Positions 1 to 12,109 of a stretch of 64,000 nucleotides of DNA are shown here, in pieces (the stretch's first letter is position 1; the number at the start of each line of letters is the position of its first letter). The notes under the pieces are model-generated. The model saw nothing but the letters and a program-made list of their open reading frames with translations. It did no database searches and was not told the DNA's origin. This stretch comes from Isoetes taiwanensis (lineage: Eukaryota > Streptophyta > Lycopodiopsida > Isoetales > Isoetaceae): NCBI GenBank assembly GCA_021234155.1, contig JAJEKV010000018.1:21499252-21563251 (forward strand), given 5' to 3'. A program made the position numbers and the translations under genes.

Positions 1-101
1 TTCTTATGTGTCCTGGCTCTGGGCTTGTTTCTTTTTTGGGGTTTCGGATAAGGAGGGATCGGGTTGCGTGGTGGGGAGCGGAGGTGGAGTCTTGTCCAAG
101 G

Positions 102-947
102 GGATTTGTGCCTGAGGTAAGCCAGTTGTGTTCTTCCCTTCAATCCGAGGTGTGTTGCTGGAGCTGTGGCCATGGAGCGTGGTGCAACTGTAGATCATTT
201 GCATTGTCAAGCTGTCTTTAGAGACCGGTTCAAGAGTCCTAGGACCATGAATGATGCCATAAAAAGAGATTTCAATTGGGTTTCTAAGCCTCCTGGTGTG
301 ATATTGGTATGCAAAGCCCTTAAAAATACTCGTCTTCATTGTTTTGAGGGTATGATTGGGTACTGTATGAAGGATGTGGGAAAAGTTCATTATGTCTGCC
401 ATCTTCATAATGTGAGTCAGGCTGCCATCGAGAAAGGTAAGGATTTGTATTTGAGATGGGGAGCTGGTGATACGAAAAATTTAGTTGTGCTTGATAACAA
501 AAACCTGTTGAATCGAGCTGCCCATTTTGTGAATTACCACGGGAACCGTAGATTGACTGCTAGTTTGTTGTATGCGCTGGCCAGGATGATTCGTTCTGGA
601 AAATTTACCTTGTCTAGTTCTTGGATTATCCCTTCTAACACTGCCCATATCAATGAGCACCGTGTCTGGGCTGCATGGAGAGTCCTGCTCAATCCTAGTC
701 ATTGCATGCCATCGTATATGAGAACCATCTTGTTTGGCCTGCCAACAGGTTTTATACTTGTGGAAAGGAATGGGCCTGGCGGAGGCGGTATTGAGATGAT
801 GCTATTCCTGCTGATGAGCAAGATAATAACTTCGAGAATATTCATGACGCTTCTTATAGTGGAGACAGTGCTGATGTTGTGATACTTGAGCCTGGTGTAG
901 ATTACATCCCTGTGCACAAAGGTGATCGTACCATGACTGTTGGCTGA
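102..947 (+). pseudogene. HUH/Rep-type endonuclease gene, frameshifted (Replitron-like?)
   Basis: Encodes a protein resembling single-tyrosine HUH endonucleases, which nick DNA and stay attached through a tyrosine. The sequence shows an ERGATVDHLHCQ segment (about 175-210), in which HLH followed by Q fits the metal-binding HUH motif, and IGYCMKD (about 355-376), which fits the Tyr-x-x-Lys active-site motif. A basic central region follows. The longest frame is 166-882, but its last ~30 residues look wrong. A shift at about 795 opens an acidic tail (DDAIPADEQD...) ending in a TGA at 945-947. A second shift near 150 joins an upstream GFVPEVSQ segment to the HUH frame. No helicase domain follows, so it is not a Helitron RepHel. 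Family knowledge suggests the recently described Replitron transposons; that assignment is inference. Two frameshifts suggest a decayed copy, unless short introns are involved. Confidence 0.5.
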
Positions 948-1020
948 TGAACTTGGTTGGCTCTTGATTGTACAGTTGGGTTTGTTTTCATAGTTTTGTT
1001 TGTTTATAGTTGCATGAGTT

Positions 1021-1431
1021 ATGGAGACCGATGGGGAAGCAGTTGTTGGCGTGGAGCAACCTGTTGTGTCTTTGCCTGAGTCTTTTATTTCATCTGCTGT
1101 AGAGGCATCCCATCCGGACCCTGTTGTGTTTTCGGCTGAATCTGAGGCGGCATTTTCTGCTCAGGAGTTCGTGCATAATGTTATCCAGATTGGAACTGAG
1201 GCGCATAGGATTGCGGCATCTTTGCGCTTGCTTAGGCGGCAGCTTAGAGGGTTCTACGTGTCCATTGACAATGCCATATCTGTTGTGGAGTGGGAGCATT
1301 TGGGGGTGCCCGTTTCTGAATTGCACATCTTGCATTCTCATATGAGCCTTGTGAGGGCATTGCTTGTGCAAGAAATACGGCAACTAGATGCAGTCATAAG
1401 GCATGCACAAAGTGGCTCAGCTATGAACTGA
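1021..1431 (+). CDS. Small hypothetical protein, 136 aa, downstream of HUH gene
   Basis: Unrecognised open frame beginning with ATG at 1021 and ending at TGA, 73 bases after the end of the HUH-type frame and on the same strand. The first ~45 residues are acidic and Pro/Val/Ser-rich. The remaining part (from about SAQEFVHNVIQ) looks helical, with regular Leu/Ile/Val spacing and a basic LRLLRRQLRG patch. No membrane segment or signal peptide is apparent. Its position suggests an accessory ORF of the same element, but no function can be read from it. It could also be a chance frame, although its length and composition are better than the surrounding shadows. Confidence 0.35.
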   Translation: METDGEAVVGVEQPVVSLPESFISSAVEASHPDPVVFSAESEAAFSAQEFVHNVIQIGTEAHRIAASLRLLRRQLRGFYVSIDNAISVVEWEHLGVPVSELHILHSHMSLVRALLVQEIRQLDAVIRHAQSGSAMN

Positions 1432-1700
1432 TTTCTTTACATGTTCTTCTTTGGTTGGCTTGTGATTTTGTATGTCGAGTTGATGAACCTTGATCTGGAT
1501 TTGTATTGTGAGGATTTGCTTGATGTATAATAGGTAATGGTTTGCTGGTTCTGAAATTGGTTAAGGTGGCCCGATTGTGTGCTGGCTTATAAATAATGTG
1601 TTGAATAACTGTGAGCGGGCTGCAATTGGTTGACAGAATTGTGTATCAAAATAATGTGCTGGTACTAACTTGTGTGCTTTGTTAGTGGGCTTCGGCCCCT

Positions 1701-1742
1701 AAGCATACTAGGCATCCCTCTTGTGGGATTCCTAGTATGCTT
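1701..1742. other. Strong hairpin downstream of HUH gene
   Basis: Perfect 12-bp inverted repeat AAGCATACTAGG / CCTAGTATGCTT. After one mismatch the pairing continues with ATCCC/GGGAT, leaving a 6-base TCTTGT loop. It lies 270 bases after the second ORF. HUH elements often end in or near hairpins, so it may be a terminus or replication structure. That is inference. Confidence 0.6.
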
Positions 1743-1763
1743 GGATGGGCGTCAGAACTTATA

Positions 1764-1782
1764 CTGGGGTTCGACTCCCCAG
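1764..1782 (+). promoter_or_regulatory. tRNA-like T-arm with Pol III B-box
   Basis: CTGGGG TTCGACT CCCCAG forms a T-arm with a 7-base loop. GGTTCGACTCC (1768-1778) matches the B-box consensus exactly. No convincing A box, D arm or anticodon arm is visible upstream, so this is not a complete tRNA gene. It may be a tRNA or SINE remnant. Confidence 0.35.
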
Positions 1783-2179
1783 GCTCATTGTTTGTTTGGC
1801 CAGACTTTGAAATTTGCAAGATTGTATTTATTCACATTATCAATGGTTTGCTTGGCTGATAGGGGTAAGTCAAATATAGGGGATTTGACCCTTTCTTGAC
1901 CTGAATTTGATGGCGTGGCATATGCTATGGCATATGCTTGCCTCCGATGGTCCCAAATGATAATACACCCCAAGTAACCAAGGTAACATTATTTTCATCG
2001 ACGTTCGACGGTACTTGGATGCCATAAGTGTGATCTCACCACCCTTACTTTTTAAGTCCCCTGGTGTTTGGCGGTGACGTGCCATGTCACCGAACAAAAC
2101 AAATTTTTTCTTTCCCGCCCAAACCCGATGGTTTAGGTTTGCGCAGCAGAGCAGGTTTCGTCCAGAACCAAGACACAGC

Positions 2180-5100
2180 ATGAGACTTCTTAGGCGCAAA
2201 CAGAAGCGTCAGGAGCCTTGTCCAAAGGTTTGCTCTTCTATATTGGATGTTTTGCATAACTGTTGTCTCTGGTCGTGTGGAAGAGAAAAAATAATTTAGG
2301 CAAACTTGGCAGCTAGGCGTCTTAGATTATCTAAAACATTGTGACATTTTACAACGTTAGTTTAGCTAAGTGCATTTACATTCTGCTTTCACAGTGTTAA
2401 ATTTACATGAAACGAGTTTTCCTCGTTTTTAACGTTTCTCGTCTTTTATTATGGACCAAAAGATTAAGTGTTCAATCCTGTACATGCTGCATATGTACAT
2501 TCTCCTTAGGAAAGCTGATTCATGTTGTTGTTTTTCTTGGCTAACATACGATATATTGCAGCTGGAGCTGGAGAGAGTTATTGGGTTGACAACTACTAGT
2601 GCATGTGGATTTGCTTGTAATCCTCATACGGGGGATATAGCATATATAGCAGGGTGTGTCGTGGTCATTTACCACGTGAAAAAGAGTCTCCAGGCACGTT
2701 TCTTTGCTTCATCTGGAGCACCTAAGGCTCTTTCTTGTCTGGCATTTTCTTATCAAGGAGGGAAGTTTCTGGCTGCTGGAGAGGTATAAACTTTCACATC
2801 CATCGGGGTTTCTTCTTTCTTCGCTAAATACACCTTATGCAGTCTGGACATCAACCTGCGGTTCTTGTTTGGGACGCTACAACTGGAACGCTTGTTGTGG
2901 AGCTGAAGTTGCATAAATTTGGAATTTGTTGCATTGAGTTTTCTCCAACTGGTATTGATTTTGCACCTGTTGTTTCCTTTACTTAGCTTTTAATTGAATT
3001 AAACACCATGTATCCTCTTTGTTTGCTTTTCCAGGAAAGCATCTGGTTTCGGCTGGTCTTCCTCATGATGGTTATATTTGCTTGTGGGAATGGAGAACAG
3101 GAGTTCTTCTGGCAAAAGTCAAGGCTTCAACTTCAGAATCTTCCATCTCGGACATTCGTTTTGCTTCTGATGGAAGTTTTTTTCTATCAGCTGGGATCAA
3201 GCATCTTAAGCAATGGACTATCGGACCTGCAGCTCGAGCTCGTTCAGGTGGAGCAGTGTCATTAGAACCAAAAACTGTGAATTTAGGTAGCCAGAAGGAT
3301 GCATCATTCATTTCCATTTCACGTGGAGTCTTTTACAAAGAACAAATTGCTTCTGGGCAGCCGGCGGAACTTCAACCTATGTATGTACTTACAACTAAAG
3401 GTGAGATTTCTCAACATTGTACTGCATGCTTTGGATTGGAAGTGATTAGCTTCATCTTGTCTATGGTTGAATTTTAAACTATATCCTGAAGTCTAACTTT
3501 GAAAAATGCCTTTTAAGCTGCTTTGATTATTCACAAGATTCTCCTCTAACAATTTGAAGAACATTATATGGATGTCTTGCAGGCATACTTTGTCTTCTAC
3601 ATCTAGGGGTTGCAGTTGAGAAATGGGTTGATTTGAAGGCAAGAACAACTTTTCTCTTCCTAGAAGTTTTCATGCTCTCCTTGCAGGCCCAAATTATAGT
3701 GCATAGGAACTTCTTTCTTTATCAGTAAAGCAGGCCACCCTGTGTTAGAAACTGAGACTGAAATGGCTGGGTATCACACTCAAGACCTCCTTGCAACTGG
3801 CTGTGTCTGATCCCATTCTCTAAATTTCCACAAATTCTCCTTAATAGGCACACGCTGCCCATGCCTTTTCCATTGTGCCAAAAACTTCTGCTCACAGGCA
3901 GTTCGTGGTAGAGGCATTGCTTTGAGCGTTTTTAAAATGCTAAAACGTGCAGTATGCCATCTCTTACTTTGCGTAGAAGAATATGAGTCATCATAATTCA
4001 ATGCGTTGATTTTTATTTTAGTTTTTGGTTCAGAGGTAGTCCTGAGGTCCTCAGGCTGATGCAGAAACAATCAGTTGGTTCCAAATATAGATTCTTGTAC
4101 TTATTTGCTTTCATGGGCTTTAGGGTCTGCAGTAGATGTAAAAAGGAATCTTTTTCTTGTCGCGCAAAACATATGGCTGTGATTTAAAAGCCATTGAAAT
4201 CGTCCCAGCTTGTTATATAATAGAAGAGAGACGTTTCACTGCCTCTTAAAGAGCCAAAAATTGATGAATTGTCTATTTTCGGAAATGTGTTGTTTTGTCT
4301 GCTCGTAAATTGAGGTAAAGATGGTGTGATCCTCAACGTAAGAAAGAATGGATTCGGAAGGTCCAGGGAAAGGACTTCTTTTTTTCCATTCAAAAAGAGC
4401 GCTAGCAGGTTGAGAGCGGGGACAAGAAAGGATAGTGATAAGAAGTTGAACTTTATGGATTAATTTAACAAAAAAGTTGATATGAGACCCTACAGAGAAG
4501 CACAAAATTTTTCTCAGAACAAATCAAGAGCAGGGAAAAAGCCTGACCTGTAAGGTTGACCTGGAAGAAGACCTGTAATAAGCTGGTATTTCCTGTTTAT
4601 TTAGAAAAAGAATACTACCAAATGCGTTTTCAAGGTGCTTGGCCAAAGCTCCTCCTATTTGACATGGTGACAAAACCTGCAGTTATATATGGGTCATAGA
4701 TTTGGGGAGTTGATCTATGGGGGCTTGGGTGAACTCAAGTAGGAGGCTTCAAATATCTCCCCTGTTTAGAATGATTAGAAGCAAACTTTCAGTGCGTTAC
4801 ATCTTGTTTGATTCGATGTTAATTTTCTACGGCTTGAAGTGGCCTTGTAAGCAATGCTTTACATATACAGGATATGCCGTGGTTGGCATATGTTTCTTAA
4901 GGTTGGCTCAGTGGATAATATTCTACTACTTTAATACAATCTAACAGCGCCTAACATGAAGTTTAACCAGCAGCATATCAATCAGCTCATCCTATTTGAT
5001 CTTAGAGCAGCTTTATATCTTAATTATATGGTCAAGGATGCCATGGGGCTGTCCATAAAAGAAAGGTTTTATTTGGATAGTTTTAAATTTTACTTTATTA

Positions 5101-8100
5101 TAAGACCTGGCTACTTAAATTGACATCCCAAACAATGTGAGATATCAATGGGAGATTGGGACTGGCGTGATTGGAAGATGGTTTTTGTATAATTTAAAAT
5201 ATTTCAGCTGATGTCTTTCTTATTAGACCTGCTACTTTAGAAATTGACTTCCTAAACAATTCGAGGCCTTAAATTTAGGGTGCCTTTACACTTGTTGGAA
5301 GAACAAGCATATTAACCATGAGTATACAAAATGCCCATCTTTGGTCTGGACTTGGTTGAGTCTGATCAGTGTTCTATTTTATCTGCCCTGCTATTACAGC
5401 ATAAAATGGTTCTGTTCTTACAAAAAGGATGCAGCATCTTTAAAGAGAGCATGAGGTCAACAGGTCCAAGGCAGGCAAGCAGGGATTTATCGTTAAGGAA
5501 AGCCAGGACAGGCAGGTAGGACCTACAAAAGGAAAGGAAGTGGCCTGATCCTGAAGGGAAATAGTGTCGGCAGTTTCCAAAAGAAAAAAGTGTTCAGTAA
5601 GACAAAAACACAAGCAGTCATCTCAAAAGAGGAAGCCTGATAAAAAGGGAATGCTGATCATTTTGGCATATTCTTATAGATTAAATTCTATTCGTTTTCT
5701 GTTTTGTGTCTTATTGTTATATTTAATGTCGAGGATGATGATGTCTGCATAGCAGGTTCAAAATGCTGTATTTATCAGACACCATGAATCTTTAGTAGAA
5801 ATAAGTTTTTTCATGATTTGGTAGTTAGACTCTAGAACAGGGTAGTAGAACACAGATCCTTTTTCGAGATGAGTCCTATTGGGACATGTAGAGTAGTTAA
5901 GAGAAGGATCCAATAAATAGGGTGTGTACATAATTCATGAGGTCTTCTGTGGGTTACTCTGCTTCCCATTCAAAACTGTATCTCAAAACTATATTTCTGG
6001 AATGGGAAACATGCTGAATTTTAAGGACTTCCAAGCTCTCTCAGTGAACTCCCTTATATTAGTAATTCTTTTTCTTCGATTACATCTCCCTTCTACCCCT
6101 CCTTGAAGACATTAATGAAACCCATCTTTATCTCTGTCTTTCTTTGTCTATGCAGTTAATGATGACAACAAAAGTCATGTGCATTTAAAATGGAGAGGTT
6201 GTTAAAGACAGAGGAGAGGGGCTGAATGGAGGTTATGATGATTTAGTGGATGGTTTTGAAGGTGGATAGCGTCTTTGGCCAGAGACATCTTAGACATGAT
6301 ACTATTTATCCCAACATAGCAACTGCATGATATTTATCATACCTGTTCAGAGCATCATGTAGATAAAATATTAGATAGCAGGCAGGGGATGTGGCTAAGA
6401 TGGTGGGATAAAAGCTGGGGAAGTGAAAGGCTCATCAAGGAAGTCTTCATCAATTTGACCATTCTGCATAAGCAGCATGTCCATGTCACTTGTAGTGAAT
6501 AAAATGATCTCAGTACCACATGCATCAGCTGACCCTTGTCCATTATACTGCAGGTGCGGCAGGGCTATGGTTTGGATGTCTCGGGAACACATGTTGCATG
6601 TGCCTGCAGTGACGGGATTGTGCGTATTTTTCAGCTGGGAAGTCTTTCATATACTGCTACTTTGCCCCAGCCTGCTCCATATGGGTATCATGGATTAACC
6701 GATGCAAATATGTGCACTGCCTTGGCAGTAGGACGTGTCCAAGGGGTTAATTTCCCCGATGCAGTTGCATGTTGTTTCTTATATCGGGAAGATAAATTAG
6801 GTATGTCAATAGTCTGCTGTTTCTCATGCTCTACTTGTTAGACTCTTATATGCTTAATAATGATATGCAGCTGTTGTTTATGGAGATCATAGTCTCTATA
6901 TTTGGGATCTGCGTAGTTTCTCAAAGGTAGCAGCAAGAGGTTATGTCATTATATATGTAAACAGTACTTGTTTGTGGCGTCAGGGTCTGTTTTCCTAATA
7001 TCTTTCCTTTACTTAGATTGGAAGATTTTGCGTGGTGCTGTCCCATAGTGGCTGTATCTGGGATGTAGTGACATTTCCAAGCTGCAATCAGCCATCTTAT
7101 GCAAGTACCGCAGACTTTCAAGATGAACGTTTTGCAACATGCTCCATAGATGGAAGCATAAGACTTTGGAAGCTTGGTCTTGGACAGCAGCAAAAAGACC
7201 GTCTGGTATCAGAGTTATCAACACCTGTCAATGTTTATTCCAAGGACATCCTTGGGGTACTCTACATGGGTGAGTTCTAAATACGTCGTACGTAATATTG
7301 TATTGTTACGTGGCATGTTTATGCGTTGGTAATTTATATTCTCAATCTATTTTGATCGTTGTGCTAGTTAAATCAGCAAAACTATCAAACTTGCAAGAAT
7401 GATAAATGTATTGTTACTTAGCAGATGCAGACGCTGCAAAGAAAACAAAGATGTCTGCAGTTGATTCTTTGGAAGACACTACATCTGGTTTTCGTTGTAT
7501 ATGCATTAGCAGAAATGGGCGATATTTAGCAGCTGGTGACCGCTCTGGAAACCTTCGGATCTATGATCTTACTACTTTGCAGCTTGTTAACTTCCAGGTA
7601 GTCCCGTTGAGACAACATGCCATCTACATCTACATCTGCATATTAAAATTCTATGTACCAATTTCTTAGAAAGATGGAAAGCCCATTATTGGAGATTTTA
7701 TGTTTTAAACATTGTCAGAATATCTAGTAGGTGAATCTAGCTTAAAGTCTAGGAAGTTTAATAAATTTCTTGTAAGTGCTGATAATGCTTATCATTTAAC
7801 AGATGATTCGATTGCAATGTCATTGGAGGGTGGCAGGAAGCACATGATGCAGAGGTTTTGAGCTTGAGCTATGGGGAGCCTTCAGATGATACAAATGGAC
7901 ACATGGGATTGCATATGCCTCTTCTAGCTTCAGGTGGGAGAGATCGTCTAATACATGTTTATGATGTAAACAAGTAAGTATTGTTATGTTCCCTTGTAAT
8001 TTGTTGCTGTCTAGAAAAGGACTACTCATTTATGTTACCTGTGCGTAGGGATTGTAATGTAATAGAAACATTGGACGACCATTCAGGCTCAGTAACTTGT

Positions 8101-11100
8101 GTGAAGTTTGCTGCTGACAGTTCAAAGCTTCTTAGCTGCAGTGCGGACAAGTATGCAGTGTGTATTGTATTCCCAATCTTTATAGCCATTTAGAGGATAA
8201 ACCTTTTTCTGCATTGCTTGCAGATCAGTTGTTTTTCGATCAGTATCTGTGGAAGTTTCTGGCTGCAAGAGTACGAGATATCATCAAGAAGTTGCAACTC
8301 GAGGCACAATTTATGACATGGACATAGATCCCAGTGGCCAATATGTAGTGACTGTGGGCCAGGTAAGGTTGCCTTTTTACATTCATGCTAATGCTTTTAC
8401 AAACTATTATTATATGATTTGCTGGTGCGCATTGTTTCCCAGGATAAAAAGTTGAATATTATGGGCCTATCAAATGGTAAATTGGTGCGGTGCATAAAAC
8501 CTGATGCTGATATTGGTGAACCTATTAAGGTATGTCACACCGTGGGTTTGGTGAAGCTGGTTTCGTTTATATTATGTTCATCACCTATTCTGATTAAATA
8601 ATAAATAGGTGAGAATTGATCCAAGTGGCACATTTATGGTGTGCTCACATTCTGATAAGTATCTGAGGATTTATGATTTTGGTACTGGAGAGTTATTGAC
8701 GCAAGCATGTGGACATGGAGAAGTTATTACTGGTGTGACTTGGCTGCCTGACTGCAGACGCTTAATATCAGTGAGTAATGTTAACTTGGTTGCTGTATTT
8801 GTCTTATGGCCAGCATAATATATCTATTGAATTTTGTTAGCATAATATATCTATTGAATTTTGTTCAGGTAAGTGGTGATAGTTGCATTTTCATATGGAG
8901 GCTCCCACCATCCATGTCACGGATAATGAGGAGGAAATTGGTACAAAGAACTGAGATGGTTCCACCCAGATCATTTAAGTCAGCATTAAAACGCTCTCAT
9001 ATCAATCGGTTATCTAGTAGGGCAACAAAACTTTCAACGAGGTTCAAAGCTTCTGGTATGGAAGTGCCTAAGCCCTCAAATCACCAGGAAAAAATGCATG
9101 ATCAAGCATGTATTATAGACGATGTAACGAAGCATAAACTGAAAGAAGATGCTACTGCATTTAAGTTCAGTGTCTCAAGGCTTCCTTCTTGGGCCCAAGC
9201 TAAAGTTTCAGATGAAGCAAGTGAGAACACAAGGATGAGCATAATGGGGAATGGAGATCAAGGATGCTTTCATTTGTTAGAGTCCCGATGGGTTGAGGTA
9301 AAGAATGCTCTTCTTTTGGACATTAGTTTGTTGAAATCGTCAAGTAAATTTCTTAGACTTGCTTATTGCGTAGCGCCTAGGACATGAAGGGTATAGGCTT
9401 GCTACTGAATCAAGTGATGAAAAGACACCTCCTCCAACTATTCATCCAAGTGGTTTTGGTGCAAGGAGACGATTTTCTGTGGAATGCACTAATGGTGGCC
9501 GAGAGAGCACTCCAGAGAGTTCTCTAAATTCTCAGACAAATGAGAGCCCTATGTCAAGCCCCCCTCGGGAGATTCCAAGGTAATTAAAGCTAAGAGATTT
9601 CTATTTCGCTATAATTGATTGTAAGTGTCACCTGTATCATATTATGCTTGTAAATTGACTGATGATTGAGCGTAATGGCAACTGTGATTAGCCAAGGGCA
9701 CTTGCCATGGGAATTTTACAATGGATCTATGCGTGTACTCCGTGAACCTCACAAATGTTTAGAGGGCTAGAAGGAAAAGGAGCCATGCATAAATGCCCTT
9801 TGAAACTATATGATTCTCATCTCTTGAAGCATTTTTACAAAAAGTGTGCTGTTGGAAACAGGAACATTGTGGATTATCTGCATAGCATGAATGACAATTT
9901 GGTACTATGCATTTTGATCGCTATAGAGTATTGATCTCTTTTTGCTCAGGAAAGAGACTCAATGGAATACTGTCCATACAGTGTTCTTTGATGAAATGGG
10001 CTACTTCAACGAAGAACCCCCCAAGGATTCGCTGCTGTTTTCAACAAGTGAAGCTGCAATTGCAAAACTTGGCACTGCTTGTCCAGAGATCTATGCCCAA
10101 GAGAAGGTACCAACCACAAAATATCAGCACAGTGAACTGAAAGAAGATCATGATGCTGTTCTTTATCTTTCTGAGGACGATAAAGATATTGCGCAGCTTG
10201 CACCTGAGGAACTGTCTGATAAGAGCAGCGGAACATTGTTTTATGACACATCCCTCATGCCATCTTCTACCTGCACGCCGAAGAAGGAACCAAGTTTTGC
10301 AGGTTCCCCTAAATTTGGGAATCTGGATCTAGTTTGGTCACATGACAATGTTGATTGCAACATAGGATTAAGAATAAAGGATGGATCAGCCGGGTCATCT
10401 ACGGCCCCTGCAAATCTTGAGTCAACGGAGGATGACTCAGATGCTTGCGATGACAATTTCAGCTCTAAAATGGATCTTTTTAGTACACATTTTGACAAGT
10501 TATCAACAATGAAGGTATTTCGTATGGACCTTCTTTTCCTTGCTTTTGTTTGTTTTTGTTTTCGGTTCCTGTGTTTTTGTCTTTATGTTTATTTGGATGG
10601 CATCTGAAATACACACGTATCTGCAGATAGATACTGTATCTGCATCCACGAGGAGTAGTTTATCTGCTAGATATTTTGCACGGACAAACTTTCACCTACC
10701 TGTCACATCACTATTTCAGAAGGCCACAGACGATGTGGATGGAGGTTTTAAGGATGTTGAACTGAATAAGTCAGGGTGTCAGTTGGCTGCAGAAAGAGAG
10801 CGGTTAAAACTGCAAGAAAGACAGGTTAGTTTCTAATTGGTCTTTTGAGCACAGTATAACCTGCTCTTTGTTCCAGGGAATCAATAATAAGTTTGTTCAA
10901 GCTTCCGTTTTTGTCCAGTAAAGATCACAATCAAGGCTAGATGTGGTGTAGTTTCTGATGGAGTTTACTTGTTTCTGCACTTGAATGACAAATCTCTTGT
11001 GTAGGAAAAAATGGCAGAAGAAGTTCAAAGAATGCGCGAGCGGCTTGTCAATCTTGGAATTGCTGTCTGTGAAGGAGGGAAACTGGAAAAGGAACACGAT

Positions 11101-12109
11101 GATGATATTGTTTTTACGTCTACGAAATCACCTGAAAAGACATTGTCTGGTCCTACCCCATTTAATGATGGGGAAAGTCCCAGCAAAACATTAGAATTTG
11201 GGCCAGCTGAAGCTGTTCCAGTTGTTGCTGACAACCATACAGAGGTGCTGGACGTCAACTGCAGTTCTGATGCTGATATAGAACCTGCACTTCCATCCAA
11301 TAAAGCCGAGGTTGCTGATGCAGTTAATTTGGCACTATGCAATCTGCACGTAGATTGTGAGAATTCTTCGATGCCCTCAAAAGAACAGCATTTTTTAGAC
11401 ACGACTTTAGATCCAGAGTTGGCTTTTGAAGCTCAAGGTATTGCTGGTATGTTTTGTGGGTATTTTTGCTTTTTACTCTTAGTGGCCAGCATTTATATTC
11501 TGTTTCTTTGTCTCCAGAGGTTTCTGATGCATCAAAATTTCACGAGAACTCAAAAACATTAAATCTACCTCATTCTGAAGAGGAATACATTGCATCCTTA
11601 GAAAATCTCCAAAAAGCTGCCCAAGTGGCATTCGATATGTTTAATGAGCTTCGTGCATACGAAATTGTGAATGGCACAAAGCTCCTCAAGTCTTACACAG
11701 AAATGCTCCCTGCTACATTAAGTACTGTGCAGAGTCTTTCGGATCAGGCTCTCAGTCTTTTTGGACATCATATCACGCCACAGGAGGATACTGACGATCT
11801 TCCTTATGAATCTCCAGATATGGCATCGCCTAAAGGTGGTGAGTGTTATTTTTTCCTGTTTGCTTATTGTATTTGTTTATGTGGGCAATATGGAAGTGGT
11901 CTACTATGGCTTGTTTTGACACCATATGTGTGATGGCAGGGTTGCAATCGAAGAGCTTTCAGGACAAGTTAGAAACTTCTTCTCTGACTCACTCAGAGTT
12001 TAGCGCATCTGCAGACATAGAGAACTTACTAGAACGCTATTCTGTCAGATTATCTGAGACTCTAGCAAGTCAAATACTTGCTTTAGTGCAGAAGGGTGCG
12101 TCTAGTTGA
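2180..12109 (+). CDS. WD40-repeat protein, MABP1/WDR62-like (21 exons, 1496 aa)
   Basis: Large WD40 protein resembling plant homologues of MABP1/WDR62. The animal relatives are JNK-pathway and spindle scaffolds; the plant role is little known. Exons by eye: 2180-2227, 2562-2783, 2843-2951, 3035-3400, 3583-3638, 6554-6800, 6871-6926, 7017-7269, 7422-7597, 7837-7973, 8049-8150, 8224-8362, 8443-8529, 8609-8770, 8869-9297, 9374-9579, 9950-10514, 10627-10824, 11005-11446, 11518-11838, 11940-12109. Phases match at every junction and the total is 4491 nt. Exons 2-15 carry the WD40 repeats (AVLVWD, YICLWEW, LYIWDLR, SIRLWKL, LIHVYDV, CIFIWRL). The C-terminal half is Ser-rich and low in predicted fold, ending in a helical LLERYSVRLSETLASQIL segment. 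Intron 5 (3639-6553, 2.9 kb) has a GC donor, AAG|GCAAGA. The start could instead be the in-frame ATG at 2084. Exon 9 could start at 7425, and exons 19 and 20 have alternative donors at 11437 and 11835. Confidence 0.88.
8812..8865 (+). repeat. 27-bp tandem duplication at a 3' splice site
   Basis: Two exact copies of a 27-base unit (starts AGCATAATATATCTATTG) lie end to end just before the CAG acceptor of exon 15. The duplication leaves an extra TTAG at 8837-8840, 28 bases upstream of the used AG. Confidence 0.9.

Noticed and set aside
4-408. 134-aa minus-strand open frame
   Set aside because: It is the antisense shadow of the HUH-type coding region and has no family resemblance.
1685-1805. 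A complete tRNA gene
   Set aside because: Only the T-arm/B-box is convincing; no D arm, anticodon arm or A box can be placed.
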